Source: Candidatus Uhrbacteria bacterium
GTDB taxonomy: Bacteria > Patescibacteriota > Patescibacteriia > JACQSD01
Direction: 5' to 3'
Assembly (NCBI GenBank): GCA_016206165.1
Contig: JACQSD010000032.1
Span: 1-6,146, forward strand
DNA: 6,146 bases
Shown piece by piece: positions 1 through 5,516 of this stretch. Both the position numbers and the translations under genes were made by a program. The first letter of the stretch is position 1. Each line of letters starts with the position of its first letter. The notes under the pieces were generated by a model. The model saw only the letters and a list, made by a program, of their open reading frames with translations. It was not told the origin of the DNA and made no database searches.

Positions 1-77
1 ACAGAGTCGTGAAACGTGTCAGCGCCAATGGTAGTTGGACCCAACCCGGTCCTGCAAGAGTAGGCCGATGCCGAGGT
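1..77 (+). rRNA. rrf: 5S ribosomal RNA, copy 1 (3' part only, cut by window start)
   Basis: This is the 3' half of a 5S rRNA. It matches the E. coli 5S core in order: GTGAAACG (9-16), AGCGCC followed by ATGGTAGT, a GC-rich helix IV/V region, and GAGAGTAGG-like CAAGAGTAGG (55-64). The last bases (GATGCCGAGG, 67-76) should be the 3' strand of helix I. Its partner strand lies before the window, so the 5' end is missing and helix I cannot be tested. The 3' boundary is approximate. The 16S and 23S genes are presumably upstream, in the usual 16S-23S-5S order. No spacer is evident before the second copy. Confidence 0.85.
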
Positions 78-212
78 TATTGCAACGAAACAGCGCAGTG
101 TAGGTGCTGACGAAAAAGTTTTGGTCGCGGGGACAGAGTCGTGAAACGTGTCAGCGCCAATGGTAGTTGGACCCAACCCGGTCCTGCAAGAGTAGGCCAT
201 TGCCGGAATTAT
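78..212 (+). rRNA. rrf: 5S ribosomal RNA, copy 2 (tandem, slightly long)
   Basis: Bases 133-198 repeat bases 1-66 exactly, which gives a second 5S core with period 132. The helix II strand AGCGC is at 92-96. From there to GTGAAAC (141) is about 10 bases longer than in E. coli. A small extra hairpin (109-111 with 124-126, plus an A/T stem inside) may account for this. Helix I is weak but possible: 82-85 pairs with 200-203, and 77-78 with 207-208, with GU pairs at the flanks. The copies differ only at 199, 200 and 206-208, all in the helix I 3' strand. Total length of roughly 130-135 exceeds the usual 115-120. The 5' end is an estimate, and this copy could be a partly degraded duplicate. Confidence 0.72.
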
Positions 213-250
213 GAAAAAGCTAACCGAAAGGTTGGTTTTTTCTTTTTGTT
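213..250 (+). terminator. Rho-independent terminator of the rRNA operon
   Basis: A continuous 13-pair stem (213-225 with 230-242, including two GU pairs) carries a GAAA tetraloop (226-229). Its 3' arm is U-rich and runs on into CTTTTTGTT. It begins directly after the second 5S and is the natural end of the rRNA transcript. The A-rich 5' arm could let it work in the other direction too, but nothing on the minus strand needs it. Confidence 0.88.
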
Positions 251-303
251 ACTCGCCAGAAAATTTGGCGTAGGAAAAGAACAAATTTTCTTTGGGAGTA
301 ACA
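247..303. repeat. Large imperfect inverted repeat after the rRNA terminator
   Basis: The outer arms TGTTACTC (247-254) and GAGTAACA (296-303) are perfect 8-base complements. The inner arms AGAAAATTTG (258-267) and CAAATTTTCT (282-291) are perfect 10-base complements. A short interruption (255-257 against 292-295) can still add two C-G pairs. The loop is 268-281. No reading frame through it looks like a protein. It could be a back-up terminator, a small palindromic mobile repeat or an RNA processing site. The sequence does not decide among these. Confidence 0.7.
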
Positions 304-304
304 A

Positions 305-384
305 ATCCGCCGCGTTTCCGAATGGCTTAGTCCCGTAGTCCCGCCGCAGGCGGGACGGAGGTATCACGAAAGGGAGAGGCGGAT
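305..384. repeat. Nested GC-rich palindrome cluster
   Basis: GTCCCGCC (338-345) and GGCGGGAC (349-356) form a perfect 8-pair stem with a GCA loop. This is enclosed by ATCCGCC (305-311) and GGCGGAT (378-384), a second perfect 7-base inverted pair. AGTCCCG also occurs twice in direct orientation (329-335 and 337-343). Bases 247-412 hold no credible gene. Short CCCGCC/GGCGGG palindromes of this kind are, from general knowledge, frequent intergenic repeats in CPR genomes. The palindrome is observed; its dispersal is inference. It lies upstream of the mapped promoter, so it is unlikely to be part of the next gene's leader. Confidence 0.6.
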
Positions 385-412
385 CTGACCATGGGTGACA
401 GGTGACAGGATA

Positions 413-441
413 TTGTCTTTTTACCATCGTCTGTCTATACT
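413..441 (+). promoter_or_regulatory. Sigma-70-type promoter for the nucleotidyltransferase pair
   Basis: The -35 box TTGTCT (413-418) and -10 box TATACT (436-441) are separated by exactly 17 bases. Transcription should start near 447-449, about 20 bases before the ATG at 467. The predicted leader has no SD motif. A direct repeat GGTGACA GGTGACA (394-407) sits just upstream of the -35 box and could be an activator or operator half-site pair. Confidence 0.7.
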
Positions 442-466
442 ATGACACATACATACGTACTGAATT

Positions 467-1237
467 ATGTCAGATCGAACCCTCGCTATTGTCCTCCTTG
501 CTGGAGGCAAAGGAACCCGCATGCAGGATGGGGAACTCCCCAAAATGCTCGTGTCTTTTCGTGGGAAGCCGCTCATGACATGGGCACTTGACTCGATTGC
601 CGCCTCTGGCCTTGGGGTGCAGCCACTCGTTGTCGTGGGGCATGCGGCTGCACATGTGCGCGCACAACTTGGCGATGCGTATGCAACGGTGATGCAGGAA
701 GAACAGCGAGGCACTGGGCACGCGGTAAAGGCAGCGCGGAGCGCCTTGAAGGACAAAAGTGATGACGTGTTTGTGCTCTACGGAGATCATCCTCTCCTTT
801 CGGGAGCGACCATTCGCCGTATCGTTGATACACATCAAACGGGGAATGCGGTCATTACGATGGCGACTGTTTCTGTTCCTAATTTTGACGAGTGGCGCCG
901 TCCGTTTGCTGATTTTGGACGCATTGTGCGCGATGCGCAGGGGCGTGTTGTGAAAAATGTTGAAACATTTCAGGCAAAGCCGCACGAGATTACGATCACT
1001 GAAGTGAACCCAAGTTTTTATTGTTTCCGCGCATCGTGGCTCTGGAGCCACCTTGATCTTCTCAGCGACTCAAATGCAAAGCAGGAGTTTTTACTTACTG
1101 ATCTTGTGTCGATCGCAATTGCACAAGGGTATGCACTCCAAACCGTGCCACTCGCTGATCCGCGAGAGGCGCTTGGGGTGAATACACTTGACCAGTTGCG
1201 GAGCACAGAATCCATCATCCCCTCTATAGGAGCATAA
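467..1237 (+). CDS. GlmU-like NTP transferase (pyrophosphorylase domain only)
   Basis: This predicted cytoplasmic enzyme has the nucleotidyltransferase Rossmann fold of the GlmU N-terminal domain, which makes UDP-GlcNAc from UTP and GlcNAc-1-phosphate. The motifs are in order: LLAGGKGTRM (10-19), PKML with Lys26, EEQRGTGHAV (78-87), YGDHPL (105-110) with metal-binding Asp107, FGRIVRD (150-156), EVNPSFY (179-185), EFLLTDL (207-213) and EALGVNT (234-240) with Asn239. Asp107 and Asn239 correspond to the two Mg-binding residues of E. coli GlmU (Asp105, Asn227). At 256 residues it lacks the C-terminal left-handed beta-helix acetyltransferase domain of bifunctional GlmU, which is about 450 residues. 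ATG 467 is chosen because it lies about 20 bases after the promoter and directly precedes the conserved first strand. No SD is visible. It is followed after 5 bases by its paralogue. The fold is clear; the exact sugar and nucleotide are not proven. Confidence 0.85.
   Translation: MSDRTLAIVLLAGGKGTRMQDGELPKMLVSFRGKPLMTWALDSIAASGLGVQPLVVVGHAAAHVRAQLGDAYATVMQEEQRGTGHAVKAARSALKDKSDDVFVLYGDHPLLSGATIRRIVDTHQTGNAVITMATVSVPNFDEWRRPFADFGRIVRDAQGRVVKNVETFQAKPHEITITEVNPSFYCFRASWLWSHLDLLSDSNAKQEFLLTDLVSIAIAQGYALQTVPLADPREALGVNTLDQLRSTESIIPSIGA
1228..1232 (+). promoter_or_regulatory. Shine-Dalgarno site AGGAG for the second nucleotidyltransferase
   Basis: AGGAG lies 10 bases before ATG 1243, inside the last codons of the upstream gene. 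It is the only clear SD found close to a start codon in this window. It supports translation of the second gene from a shared mRNA. Confidence 0.75.
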
Positions 1238-1242
1238 AGCGC

Positions 1243-2040
1243 ATGTCTGAGGTCGGGGTAGTAATCGTTGCGGCTGGGTATGGTTCGTTTCGTGAGGTCG
1301 GAGAGAATCCGTATCCGAAGGTTCTTGAGCCGCTCGATCAGGATGGCGATCGGCTCGTCCTTACTGCGGTCATGGAGGCGACCACGCGGTCGGGGTGTTC
1401 CCCACAGATCCTCGTCTTGAACGGGCGCGACGGGGATTGCATCTGTCGGACGCTCGTGTCTCGTGGGTTTCGTGGATTCCACGTCGTCCGGCAACCGTGG
1501 CGGCTTGGGGCGGCAGATGCGATCGCGCGGGCACTGCCGGTATTCGAGGCGGAGGGAGCGGAGGACTTCCTCGTCGTCTACGGCGACATGCCGCTTTGGC
1601 GCGCGGAAACGATGCGGGAGCTCGTCCGGCATCATCGGGAGAGCAATGCGATGCTCTCGATGGTATCGGTATCCATCGAGGCAGCGGATCACCCAGCAGT
1701 GCTCGAGAAGTACGGGCGAGTACTCCGCGATGCGCACGGTCGCATCGTCGGCGTTGTTGAGCCGTATGAGGCGACTGTACAGCAACTCGCTGAAACGCGG
1801 CGGGTGAATCCGTCGCTCTGGGTGTTCAAGCGGTGGTGGTTCGCGGCGAATCTCCACCTCATCCAGCCGAAGTCGAAGGGTGATGGATTCCCACCGGAAT
1901 TCCACACGCCGAACCTCGTTGCGATTGCAGCGAGCGTCGGGGCTCCGATTACCGAGATGCCGCTCGACCGAAGGGAGGAAGCGCTCGGCATCAACACAGT
2001 GGAGGAACTCGAGGAAGTGCGCGCCATCGTTGCGCGTTAG
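1243..2040 (+). CDS. Diverged paralogue of the upstream NTP transferase
   Basis: This 265-residue protein shares the upstream gene's fold and motif order. Its metal-site regions are kept: YGDMPL (113-118) with Asp115, and EEALGIN (245-251) with Asn251. PKVL with Lys26, YGRVLRD (157-163), Glu173 and RRVNPSLWVF (186-195) are also kept. The nucleotide-contacting regions differ. The signature loop is AAGYGSFRE (10-18) instead of AGGKGTRM, so the usual Arg position is Phe. RGTGHAV is replaced by RLGAADAI (87-94), and EFLLTDL by FHTPNLV (220-226). It may use a different nucleotide or sugar, or be a regulatory partner of the first protein. It starts 5 bases after the first gene's stop with a good SD, so the two are co-transcribed. 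Its GC content is visibly higher (44 of 60 bases at 1501-1560, against 32 of 60 at 841-900). The coding call is secure; the function is open. Confidence 0.78.
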   Translation: MSEVGVVIVAAGYGSFREVGENPYPKVLEPLDQDGDRLVLTAVMEATTRSGCSPQILVLNGRDGDCICRTLVSRGFRGFHVVRQPWRLGAADAIARALPVFEAEGAEDFLVVYGDMPLWRAETMRELVRHHRESNAMLSMVSVSIEAADHPAVLEKYGRVLRDAHGRIVGVVEPYEATVQQLAETRRVNPSLWVFKRWWFAANLHLIQPKSKGDGFPPEFHTPNLVAIAASVGAPITEMPLDRREEALGINTVEELEEVRAIVAR

Positions 2041-2043
2041 TCG

Positions 2044-2100
2044 GGAGTGCATTGGTTTATTGTGGGTAACCACAACACCGATGCACTCCTGTTTCATTTT
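2044..2100 (+). terminator. Strong Rho-independent terminator of the two-gene operon
   Basis: A 13-pair stem (2044-2056 with 2077-2089, one GU pair) holds an inner 6-pair hairpin TTGTGG/CCACAA (2060-2065 with 2070-2075) with a GTAA loop. It is followed by the U-rich TGTTTCATTTT. It starts 4 bases after the stop codon at 2040. Confidence 0.85.
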
Positions 2101-2123
2101 TCGAAGACCCTTTTTGAAAATTG

Positions 2124-2132
2124 TGATACACT
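2124..2132 (+). promoter_or_regulatory. Extended -10 promoter for the EndoQ-like gene
   Basis: TGA-TACACT reads as an extended -10 (TGN plus a 4/6 hexamer). No good -35 lies 17 bases upstream. The predicted start of transcription is about 2138-2140, only 2-4 bases before ATG 2142, so the mRNA would be effectively leaderless. This agrees with the absence of any SD. Confidence 0.5.
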
Positions 2133-2141
2133 TGATCCATT

Positions 2142-3416
2142 ATGAAACATATCGTTGATTTTCACATTCATTCAAAATATTCTCGCGCGTGTTCGCCGGC
2201 GTTGACGTTCCCCAACCTCGATCTCTGGTGCCGAAAGAAGGGAATCACGATCTGTGGCACGGGCGATTTCACGCACCCGAAGTGGTTTGCGGAAATGGAG
2301 GAACATCTTGAGTCTGCTGGGAATGGACTCTATAGAATGCAGAATGCAGAATTAAGAATGAAGAATGTTGGATCGCCGGTTTTCTTTATTCCAACCGCAG
2401 AAGTAAGTTGTATCTACAAACGTGGGGGAAGAGCGCGGCGTGTGCACCACATCATCACCGCGCCAGATTTCGAAACCGTAAAAAAAATTAATACGCGTCT
2501 TGCTGCGATTGGGAATATCCATTCTGATGGGCGCCCAATTCTTGGGCTCGATTCGGAGGAGCTCGCGAAGATCGTCTTCGATGCATCTCCGGAGTGTCTC
2601 CTGATCCCTGCACATGCCTGGACGCCGTGGTTTGCTGTGTTTGGGTCTGCATCAGGGTTCGATTCACTCGAAGAATGTTTTGGGTCAATGACAAAACATA
2701 TTCATGCAATCGAAACAGGGCTTTCGTCAGATCCAGCAATGAATTGGCGCCTTTCCACGCTCGATAACATTGTGCTCGTGTCGAATTCAGATGCGCATTC
2801 GCTCGAGAATCTTGGACGTGAAGCCAACGTCTTTGAAGTTACGAATGACATTCGAAATTTGTATCGTGAATTGGTACGAATCATTAGAGAGAAAGACACG
2901 AGGAATTTTCTATACACAATCGAATTTTTTCCTGAAGAAGGAAAGTATCACATGGATGGACATCGGGCGTGTGGAATGCGCGCGACGCCGGAAGAAACGA
3001 AACGATGGAAGGGAATATGTCCGAAGTGTAAAAAGCAATTCACTGTCGGCGTACTCAATCGTGTAGCCAAGCTCGCGGATCGTGCCGAGGGAATACAACC
3101 AAAAGGGAAAGTTCCGTACAAAAGCATTGTCCCCTTGCGAGAGATTATTGCGGAAGCGTTCGGTGTTGGGAAACAGTCGAAGCGCGTGCAAGAAGAGTAC
3201 GAGCGTCTTGTCGCGCGCGCTCCCGAATTCACACTCCTCTTGGACATGCCGTATCATGATCTTTCCACACATACACCTGCAGCGGTCGTCGAGGGCATTC
3301 GTTGTGTCCGCGATGGTAAATTGCACATTGAACCGGGGTATGACGGGGAGTATGGCGTCGTCCGTGTTTTTGCTCCACATGAACGGCTGACAAAGCGGCA
3401 ACAGTCGTTGCTGTAG
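2142..3416 (+). CDS. Endonuclease Q (EndoQ)-family PHP-domain protein
   Basis: EndoQ enzymes, described from Thermococcales archaea and some Bacillus, cut DNA 5' of deaminated bases (uracil, hypoxanthine, xanthine). The N-terminal PHP metallo-hydrolase domain shows the expected ligands: DFHIHSKYS (6-14; His8, His10), GTGDF (39-43; Asp42), TAEVS (Glu87), VHH (101-103), PAHAWTPW (156-163; His158) and SNSDAH (214-219; Asp217, His219). A zinc-binding region follows: HRAC (274-277) and CPKC (293-296), in the family context of EEGKYH before it and TVGVLNRV after it. The 424-residue length fits the family. Residues 65-75 are encoded by a heptamer repeat and look like an insertion between GNGLY and SPVFF. 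The last residues, QQSLL, resemble a sliding-clamp motif. The start is ATG 2142, placed by the promoter and the PHP motif. It sits alone between its promoter and the next gene's promoter, with no terminator seen. Confidence 0.87.
   Translation: MKHIVDFHIHSKYSRACSPALTFPNLDLWCRKKGITICGTGDFTHPKWFAEMEEHLESAGNGLYRMQNAELRMKNVGSPVFFIPTAEVSCIYKRGGRARRVHHIITAPDFETVKKINTRLAAIGNIHSDGRPILGLDSEELAKIVFDASPECLLIPAHAWTPWFAVFGSASGFDSLEECFGSMTKHIHAIETGLSSDPAMNWRLSTLDNIVLVSNSDAHSLENLGREANVFEVTNDIRNLYRELVRIIREKDTRNFLYTIEFFPEEGKYHMDGHRACGMRATPEETKRWKGICPKCKKQFTVGVLNRVAKLADRAEGIQPKGKVPYKSIVPLREIIAEAFGVGKQSKRVQEEYERLVARAPEFTLLLDMPYHDLSTHTPAAVVEGIRCVRDGKLHIEPGYDGEYGVVRVFAPHERLTKRQQSLL
2334..2368 (+). repeat. Five-copy heptamer tandem repeat (AGAATGN) inside the EndoQ-like gene
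   Basis: Five consecutive 7-base units are AGAATGC, AGAATGC, AGAATTA, AGAATGA and AGAATGT. Three units equal seven codons, so the protein reads RMQNAEL then RMKN (65-75). Seven is not a multiple of three, so gain or loss of one unit would shift the reading frame. The current five copies keep the gene open. Confidence 0.9.
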
Positions 3417-3422
3417 ACGTGC

Positions 3423-3451
3423 TTGTTGTGAATACGTTTTTCTGGTATAGT
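3423..3451 (+). promoter_or_regulatory. Promoter with extended -10 for the helical envelope protein
   Basis: TTGTTG (3423-3428), a 17-base spacer and TATAGT (3446-3451) preceded by TGG (3443-3445) form a good extended -10 promoter. The predicted transcript begins near 3457, giving a U-rich leader of about 40 bases with no SD before ATG 3497. Confidence 0.72.
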
Positions 3452-3496
3452 GTGGCTACAAAGGTCATTTTTTAATCTTTAATCCGTATTTACTTT

Positions 3497-4708
3497 ATGG
3501 ATATTCAACAAAAAAGCCATTGGGAGCAAGGCCTTGCCCTTACTCTCGGCTTACTTCTCCTTGCATCACTGACCGCATACGTCGGCGCATCCACTACGCC
3601 ATCGTCACTCTTTGCGGAAGAGGATGATGACGCACTCATCGAAAAAGATGATAATGACAATGATGAGCGGCGTCGGCAGGAGGAAACTCGAAATTTTTTG
3701 AACGATCTCAGCAATGTTAAGCAAGAATTTAAGAACAATAATGCGGTGCGCGATCTCAAGCAGCAGACTAAGAACCTCCAGCGTGTTTTAAAACAAGCAG
3801 GGAAATTGGCGGAACCCAAGAAAACTGAATTTACGGATCGTGCAAACAAGGTCATGAATGAGTTGACAACACTGCAACAACAGATACAGACACAGCGAAC
3901 GCAAACGGAAAGTCAGCTCAAGCAGTATCTGAGCATGACGAAAAAAGGGGCAAACGATTTTCTTGCGAAACTCGATGCTAATGATATCCAAAGTGCGCGA
4001 GAGGAAATGAATGATGCAATGCAGGATTACCGCGACGCCACGCAGGACTTCTATAGTGAGAATTATTGGGACGTGGTCAGCGAAATTCAACGCGCAATCG
4101 AAGGGCTCACACGAATCCCAAAAGAATTAAAGAACATGAAGAAGGAATTCACACGCCTTGAGACGTATGCAAAGAAATCATGGGTTCAGAAGATTGGCAT
4201 TGATCTCACGCAACTCAATGCAAATATTGAGAAGATGCGAACAATGCTCAATGCAGTACAAGGAGCGCTTGAGAAGAGTGATTTCGACTCCGCACAAGAG
4301 GCGCTCCAGGACATCTATGAGTGGGCAAATCCGGGCGATATTCGGGCATCACTTGATCAGCTGCGCGAAGTGAGTGATCGGATGCGTACTGCTCCAAAGA
4401 AACTTCGCACTGTCATTGAAGATGGTGTTAATAGTCTCATTGAATCGATTCGATCATCGGTCAATGAGGGAGATTTCCGAGATGCAAATAGGGCGTTGCA
4501 AGAACTAAGAGAACGATTGTTTAACAAATATTGGAGGAGTTGGGAGCAATTCCGTGGTGATGAAGAAGCCTTTGACGATAAATACGGAGCAATCTTTCAA
4601 AAGTTAGAATCAACAATTGAAGAGACACTCGAAGGAAAGGATGAGAAGGCAGCGCAACCACAGCCAGCAACAGAGCCAACAGGAGCAGTTCCAGAAAAGA
4701 AAGAATAG
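3497..4708 (+). CDS. Secreted or membrane-anchored helical protein, unknown function
   Basis: I do not recognise a family. The 403-residue product begins with a hydrophobic segment (12-31, GLALTLGLLLLASLTAYVGA) that can be a signal peptide or a single membrane anchor. VGA at 29-31 and LFA at 38-40 are possible signal peptidase sites. An acidic stretch (41-56) follows. Most of the rest (61-380) is rich in Glu, Lys, Gln, Leu and Ala and looks almost wholly helical or coiled-coil. The tail (385-403) is Pro/Gln/Glu-rich and probably disordered. There is no cysteine anywhere. A short motif recurs three times: NDIQSAREEM (162-171), SDFDSAQEAL (261-270) and GDFRDANRAL (325-334), which suggests diverged helical repeats. 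It has its own promoter and terminator. The most likely location is outside the cytoplasmic membrane, perhaps as a spacer, scaffold or surface fibre. The coding call is firm; the role is not. Confidence 0.85.
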   Translation: MDIQQKSHWEQGLALTLGLLLLASLTAYVGASTTPSSLFAEEDDDALIEKDDNDNDERRRQEETRNFLNDLSNVKQEFKNNNAVRDLKQQTKNLQRVLKQAGKLAEPKKTEFTDRANKVMNELTTLQQQIQTQRTQTESQLKQYLSMTKKGANDFLAKLDANDIQSAREEMNDAMQDYRDATQDFYSENYWDVVSEIQRAIEGLTRIPKELKNMKKEFTRLETYAKKSWVQKIGIDLTQLNANIEKMRTMLNAVQGALEKSDFDSAQEALQDIYEWANPGDIRASLDQLREVSDRMRTAPKKLRTVIEDGVNSLIESIRSSVNEGDFRDANRALQELRERLFNKYWRSWEQFRGDEEAFDDKYGAIFQKLESTIEETLEGKDEKAAQPQPATEPTGAVPEKKE

Positions 4709-4719
4709 ACCAGAATAGC

Positions 4720-4750
4720 AAAGGACAGCTCGCACGGGCTGTCCTTTTTG
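4720..4750 (+). terminator. Rho-independent terminator after the helical protein gene
   Basis: AAAGGACAGC (4720-4729) pairs perfectly with GCTGTCCTTT (4738-4747). Two further pairs (4730-4731 with 4736-4737) close a GCAC loop, and the 3' arm runs into TTTTTGTTTT. It starts 11 bases after the stop codon. Confidence 0.9.
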
Positions 4751-4759
4751 TTTTGGAGA

Positions 4760-4768
4760 TGCTATAGT
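4760..4768 (+). promoter_or_regulatory. Extended -10 promoter that decides the LOG gene start
   Basis: TGC-TATAGT is a near-consensus extended -10. No -35 is recognisable because the spacer region is the preceding terminator. Transcription should begin at about 4774-4776. This leaves GTG 4771 outside the mRNA and puts ATG 4777 at or within 3 bases of the 5' end. A GGAG at 4755-4758 would serve GTG 4771, but only from a transcript starting further upstream. Confidence 0.6.
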
Positions 4769-4776
4769 ATGTGACT

Positions 4777-5502
4777 ATGAGCAAGAAAGAAATAAAAAAA
4801 GACCAAGGAAATGGGGCGGGCCCCATTCGTTTGCCAGGCGAGACTTCTGCACTCAAGCCAACGTCGATTCACCGCATGTCTGATTTATCGTGGAGGATCT
4901 TTCGGATCATGGCGGAGTTTGTTGATGGGTTTCAATTTTTGTCGCAGTTTAAACGCGAGATTACGGTGTTTGGGTCGGCGCGATTAAACCCGGGGACAAA
5001 GTGGTATGAAGAATGTGTGCGATTTGGGAAGCTTGCTGGTGATGCTGGATTCAACATGATTACTGGCGGGGGGCCCGGGATTATGGAAGCCGCGAATAAA
5101 GGAGCAGTTGACGGAGGGGCAGAATCGATCGGCATCAACATTCAGCTTCCTTTTGAGCAACGCACGAACAAGTATGTGAAGAAATCAATGGCGTTTAACT
5201 ATTTCTTCTCTCGGAAAGTGATGCTTGCCGCATCGGCGCAGGCGTACATCTTTTTTCCTGGTGGGTTTGGGACGGTCGATGAGTTTTCGGAAATGCTCAC
5301 GCTTATTCAAACAAAGAAAATGGCGCCAGTACCCATGGTTTGTGTTGGAAAAGAATTCTGGAAGCCGTGGATGGAATGGTGCGAGCTTATGAAAAAGATG
5401 AAGACAATCGCAGCAAACGATACAGACCTTTTTCATGTTGTGGACACTGCGGAAGAGGCGCTTGCGTTGATTCAGCACTCCGAGGAACGCGAGATATTTT
5501 AA
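4777..5502 (+). CDS. LOG family protein (nucleoside 5'-monophosphate phosphoribohydrolase type)
   Basis: LOG proteins have a Rossmann-like fold and, in characterised members, split the base from a nucleoside 5'-monophosphate to give ribose 5-phosphate (cytokinin activation in plants, purine monophosphates in bacteria). They were long misnamed lysine decarboxylases. The 241 residues show TVFGSAR (63-69), TGGGPGIMEAANKGA (96-110), SRKVML (145-150) and the diagnostic PGGFGTVDE (161-169) with catalytic Glu169. About 60 N-terminal residues before the fold are typical of the longer TIGR00730-like subgroup; the first 20 are polar and probably flexible. ATG 4777 is preferred over GTG 4771 because the promoter -10 box ends at 4768. 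The gene is monocistronic between two terminators. A general purine nucleotide salvage role is the likeliest; the substrate cannot be read from sequence. Confidence 0.9.
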   Translation: MSKKEIKKDQGNGAGPIRLPGETSALKPTSIHRMSDLSWRIFRIMAEFVDGFQFLSQFKREITVFGSARLNPGTKWYEECVRFGKLAGDAGFNMITGGGPGIMEAANKGAVDGGAESIGINIQLPFEQRTNKYVKKSMAFNYFFSRKVMLAASAQAYIFFPGGFGTVDEFSEMLTLIQTKKMAPVPMVCVGKEFWKPWMEWCELMKKMKTIAANDTDLFHVVDTAEEALALIQHSEEREIF

Positions 5503-5516
5503 CATACGCTGATAGA

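Noticed and set aside
1..250. CRISPR array or other short spaced repeat system
   Set aside because: There are only two long repeat copies, and both match the 5S rRNA core. No regular spacers occur anywhere in the window.
141..338. Small + strand frame of 65 codons
   Set aside because: It runs through the second 5S rRNA core, the terminator hairpin and the inverted repeat, so it is not a protein gene.
470..1051. 193-codon minus-strand frame opposite the first nucleotidyltransferase
   Set aside because: It is antisense to a gene with clear motifs, has a low-quality composition, and has no promoter or ribosome site.
1018..2097. Open 359-codon frame on the minus strand opposite the second nucleotidyltransferase
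   Set aside because: It is a shadow of a GC-rich gene with strong family motifs on the + strand. The product is Arg/His-rich, matches no motif, and its start lies inside the terminator of the sense operon.
4771..4776. GTG 4771 as the start of the LOG gene
   Set aside because: The -10 box ends at 4768, so this codon would precede the transcript start. It adds only two residues. ATG 4777 fits better, though GGAG at 4755 keeps GTG possible from an upstream transcript.
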